Assembly (NCBI GenBank): GCA_011048645.1
Contig: DSDR01000342.1
Span: forward strand, 1-7,821
Source: Phycisphaerales bacterium
GTDB lineage: Bacteria > Planctomycetota > Phycisphaerae > Sedimentisphaerales > Anaerohalosphaeraceae
DNA length: 7,821 bases
Direction: 5' to 3'
The translations under genes were made by a program, and so were the position numbers. Below are positions 6,079-7,821 of the stretch, piece by piece; within the stretch, counting starts at the first letter, position 1; every line of letters starts with the position of its first letter. Below the pieces are notes generated by a model. It was given only the letters and a program-made list of their open reading frames with translations, was not told the DNA's origin and ran no database searches.

Positions 6079-6936
6079 TTACAACAACCACATCAACACC
6101 GCAAAGGCCGCCGGTGCGGTCGCCAGCGGCGAATCGATCACATCCAGCAATCCGCCGAAGCCGGGGATGCTGTTGGACGAATCCTTGGCCGCGGCATCGC
6201 GTTTAATCATCGACTCGACCAGATCGCCCAACTGCCCCAGCACGCCGAACACGGCGCCAAAGGCGATGGCCTGCAAAGGTGCCATTATATCACAAAAAAA
6301 CGAAAATCCAAAGGATACCGCCGCCGCCGCCGCCGCCGCGCCAAACAATCCTTCCCATGTTTTGCCCGGACTGATGCGGGGGCATAGCCTGTGCCTGCCA
6401 AACCGGCGACCAAACGTATAAGCTCCTATATCAGAAGACTTTATGATAGAAACAAAAAACAACAATATCCAGACGCCCCAAAAAACCCGAATCCAGACAA
6501 GAAACATACAAAATAAGCCCAAATAAATAATTGAAAAAAATGAGGCCGAAATGTTGCGAATGGTCCCGCCGGCGCCGAATTGAATCGCCTGGATCAGAAA
6601 CAACGCCAGCAGCGAAAACGGGAAAATCAGGATGAAGATCTCAAAGAAAATCGGCGAGCGTATCAATTGAGTCCACCACGGCATCGTCGCCAGCAGGATG
6701 GAAACCGGAATGGTAACACTGTAAATCAGACGTGCCCCGGCTTGCTTGACCAGATTGCCCAATTCCAACTGCGCAGGGATCATCAGCATCGCCGCCAGCA
6801 GCGTAAAAAGCGTCGCCTGAACGGGCTTATCGGGAATCTCGGCGCTGAGCGACCCGTCCAGCCGTCCGTCCAGCAGGACAAATCCGACAAAAACGAGTAT
6901 CATCAGCGTCCCGAAGGCTAATCGATGTTTAAGCAT
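6079..6936 (-). CDS. cdsA: Phosphatidate cytidylyltransferase (CDP-diglyceride synthetase)
   Basis: Integral membrane enzyme that joins CTP and phosphatidic acid to give CDP-diacylglycerol, the precursor of all bacterial phospholipids. From the ATG at 6936 it is 285 aa, normal for the family. It shows successive hydrophobic segments (about 8-22, 41-56, 70-85, 96-119, 131-165, 196-215, 222-237), the motif SSDIGAYTFGRRFG (167-180), ISPGKTWEG (188-196) and the C-terminal signature with SMIKRDAAAKD (242-252) and PGFGGLLDVID (258-268). In the PROSITE-type signature the last part normally reads HGG..DR.D; here His is Phe260 and Arg is Val266, while both Asp residues are kept. Seven consecutive GCG codons make an alanine run (200-206). 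Codons for residues about 133-172 are markedly AT-rich compared with the rest. It lies 99 nt after uppS and 22 nt before the PhoH gene. The family call is secure; full activity with the altered signature is likely but unproven. Confidence 0.93.
   Translation of the reverse strand: MLKHRLAFGTLMILVFVGFVLLDGRLDGSLSAEIPDKPVQATLFTLLAAMLMIPAQLELGNLVKQAGARLIYSVTIPVSILLATMPWWTQLIRSPIFFEIFILIFPFSLLALFLIQAIQFGAGGTIRNISASFFSIIYLGLFCMFLVWIRVFWGVWILLFFVSIIKSSDIGAYTFGRRFGRHRLCPRISPGKTWEGLFGAAAAAAAVSFGFSFFCDIMAPLQAIAFGAVFGVLGQLGDLVESMIKRDAAAKDSSNSIPGFGGLLDVIDSPLATAPAAFAVLMWLL
6318..6338. repeat. (CCG)7 trinucleotide microsatellite within cdsA
   Basis: Seven uninterrupted CCG units on the plus strand, read as seven GCG alanine codons in cdsA. 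The run sits just after the conserved PGKTWEG motif, at the start of a hydrophobic segment. Slippage here would add or remove alanines without shifting frame. Confidence 0.85.
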
Positions 6937-6939
6937 GGG

Positions 6940-6945
6940 CCTTCC
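6940..6945 (-). promoter_or_regulatory. Ribosome binding site deciding the cdsA start
   Basis: GGAAGG on the minus strand lies just ahead of the ATG at 6936, with the GGA core 6 nt away. The frame is open further upstream to a GTG at 7014, but that extension would run through the palindrome and would add 26 residues of arginine/leucine-rich sequence unlike a CdsA N-terminus. The site therefore supports the shorter protein. Confidence 0.65.
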
Positions 6946-6990
6946 AAATTCAACGTTTTCGATAATCCCGAAGGATTTTAAGTTACGCAA

Positions 6991-7010
6991 CCGGAGGCGT
7001 AAGCCTCCGG
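6991..7010. repeat. GC-rich palindrome between uppS and cdsA
   Basis: A perfect inverted repeat with 8-bp arms CCGGAGGC and GCCTCCGG around a GTAA loop (plus-strand reading). A competing inverted repeat, TTACGC at 6983-6988 with GCGTAA at 6997-7002, overlaps one arm and the loop, so two exclusive hairpins are possible. Neither strand has a T-run after the stem, so an intrinsic terminator is unlikely, and the cdsA start lies 54 nt beyond it on the transcript. The best reading is a REP-like repeat or an mRNA processing/stability hairpin. Confidence 0.6.
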
Positions 7011-7023
7011 CCACTCCACTTGC

Positions 7024-7036
7024 GTCCCTGCGGGAC
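7024..7036. repeat. Short palindrome at the end of uppS
   Basis: A perfect inverted repeat GTCCC-TGC-GGGAC with a 5-bp stem and 3-nt loop. Its last base is also the final base of the uppS TAG stop codon. There is no T-run beside it, so it does not look like an intrinsic terminator. Together with the larger palindrome at 6991-7010 it looks like a small REP-like intergenic element. That identity is inference; genome-wide copies cannot be seen here. Confidence 0.5.
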
Positions 7037-7815
7037 TACGGCGACTTGCCGGCCGTTATATCGCCGAAGCGGCGATTGCGCCCGGCATAGGCCAGCACGG
7101 CCTTGTCCAGCTCTTCGGGCGAAAAGTCCGGCCACAGCGTCTCGGTGACGTAAAATTCGGCGTACGAAATCTGCCAGAGCAGAAAGTTGCTGATACGCAT
7201 CTCGCCGGACGTCCGCACCACCAGGTCCGGATCTTTCCAGCCGGCGGTATTCAGATGGCCGCTGATACAGGTTTCGTCAATCTCCTCCGGCTTGAGGGAT
7301 CCATCACGGCATTGTTCGGCGATGGCTTTGACGGCATCGGTCATCTCTTCGCGCGCGCCGTAGTTCAGCGCAAGACCCAAAATCATCCCGTCATTGACGC
7401 CGGTAATTTCCATCGTTTCATCCAGAGCATCCAGCAGCATCTGCGGCAAGCGCTCACGCCGCCCCAGATGCTGGAGCCGCACATTGTCCCGCATCAGGTT
7501 TGGACGAATGCCTTCCAGATACGCCGCGATCAGATGCATCAGGAAGTTGACCTCTTCTTCCGGCCGCTTCCAGTTCTGCATACTGAACGAATACAGCGTC
7601 AGATATTCAATGCCGATATCGACGCAGTGCTGGGCGACGATCTGGACGGCTTTGCCGCCCTGTTCGTGTCCGCTCATCCGCGGCAGTCCCCGCTGCTGCG
7701 CCCAGCGTCCGTTGCCGTCCATAATAATGGCGATATGCCGCGGGATAGCGTCGGGGCTGATGCCCAGCCGTTTGGCCGTCGCGCGGCGTTTGTCTTCAAA
7801 AGCGGCTTCGCTCAC
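7036..7815 (-). CDS. uppS: Isoprenyl transferase (undecaprenyl diphosphate synthase, UppS)
   Basis: A cis-prenyltransferase of 259 aa, the usual family length. It condenses farnesyl diphosphate with isopentenyl diphosphates to make the C55 carrier lipid used for peptidoglycan and other wall polymers; it acts in the cytoplasm at the membrane surface. Visible motifs are the P-loop HIAIIMDGNGRWA (27-39, catalytic Asp33), the FSMQNWKRP loop (77-85), RTSGE (201-205), RISNFLLWQ (207-215) and the late LWPDF (227-231). Within the loop the common ENW is QNW (Gln80), a mild variation. The start is GTG; an in-frame TGA lies at 7819-7821, only one codon upstream, so no longer start is possible. The ribosome-binding region falls off the window edge. 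The stop is TAG. It is first of the visible genes and precedes cdsA, a common pairing in bacterial genomes. Identity is very secure from the motifs. Confidence 0.97.
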   Translation of the reverse strand: MSEAAFEDKRRATAKRLGISPDAIPRHIAIIMDGNGRWAQQRGLPRMSGHEQGGKAVQIVAQHCVDIGIEYLTLYSFSMQNWKRPEEEVNFLMHLIAAYLEGIRPNLMRDNVRLQHLGRRERLPQMLLDALDETMEITGVNDGMILGLALNYGAREEMTDAVKAIAEQCRDGSLKPEEIDETCISGHLNTAGWKDPDLVVRTSGEMRISNFLLWQISYAEFYVTETLWPDFSPEELDKAVLAYAGRNRRFGDITAGKSP

Positions 7816-7821
7816 GATTCA

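Noticed and set aside
6937..7014. N-terminal extension of cdsA from a GTG at 7014
   Set aside because: The extra 26 residues are encoded by the palindromic repeat, resemble no CdsA N-terminus, and a good GGAAGG ribosome site precedes the ATG at 6936.
6991..7036. Intrinsic terminator after uppS
   Set aside because: The hairpins are strong but no T-run follows on either strand, and cdsA continues in the same direction.

Overview
The window is a compact, single-strand block of housekeeping genes. All nine genes I can support lie on the minus strand, so transcription runs from the right edge to the left. The DNA is moderately GC-rich (mid-50s percent by eye), genes are separated by overlaps or short gaps, and starts are often GTG or TTG. 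There is no stretch over 300 bases without a gene, and I see no tRNA, rRNA, insertion sequence, phage gene or CRISPR array.

In transcription order: uppS (undecaprenyl diphosphate synthase) and cdsA (CDP-diglyceride synthetase) form a lipid-precursor pair, separated by a 99-nt spacer holding two strong palindromes. They are followed by a PhoH-type KH/ATPase, a membrane-anchored HD-domain phosphodiesterase of the PgpH/YqfF type without the usual extracellular domain, ybeY (rRNA maturation endonuclease), a CNNM/CorC-type CBS-domain membrane protein, recO (recombination mediator), and two small cysteine-cluster proteins of the YkgJ family. The left edge carries a 16-bp direct repeat that probably continues outside the window.

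The order phoH - HD membrane protein - ybeY - CorC-like - recO combines two arrangements I know: the Bacillus order (phoH, yqfF, yqfG/ybeY, dgkA, cdd, era, recO) and the proteobacterial ybeZ-ybeY-ybeX(corC) order. Function is likely organised around envelope lipid synthesis (uppS, cdsA), RNA and ribosome metabolism (phoH, ybeY), nucleotide second-messenger or membrane signalling (HD protein), an ion-related membrane protein, and DNA repair (recO). Overlapping or near-overlapping stop/start codons (HD/ybeY, recO/YkgJ-1, YkgJ-1/YkgJ-2) suggest translational coupling.

The organism is a bacterium outside the Proteobacteria and Firmicutes mainstream. The short HD protein, the variant YbeY and CdsA motifs and the GC-rich palindrome are compatible with Planctomycetota (perhaps Phycisphaerae-like), but this is inference from style and not proven by any marker here. 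I found no clearly new multi-gene system. The points worth a second look are variant active-site or ligand residues in YbeY, CdsA and the CNNM-like protein, the truncated HD protein, an AT-rich patch inside cdsA, the palindrome pair, the tandem cysteine-cluster genes and the edge repeat.
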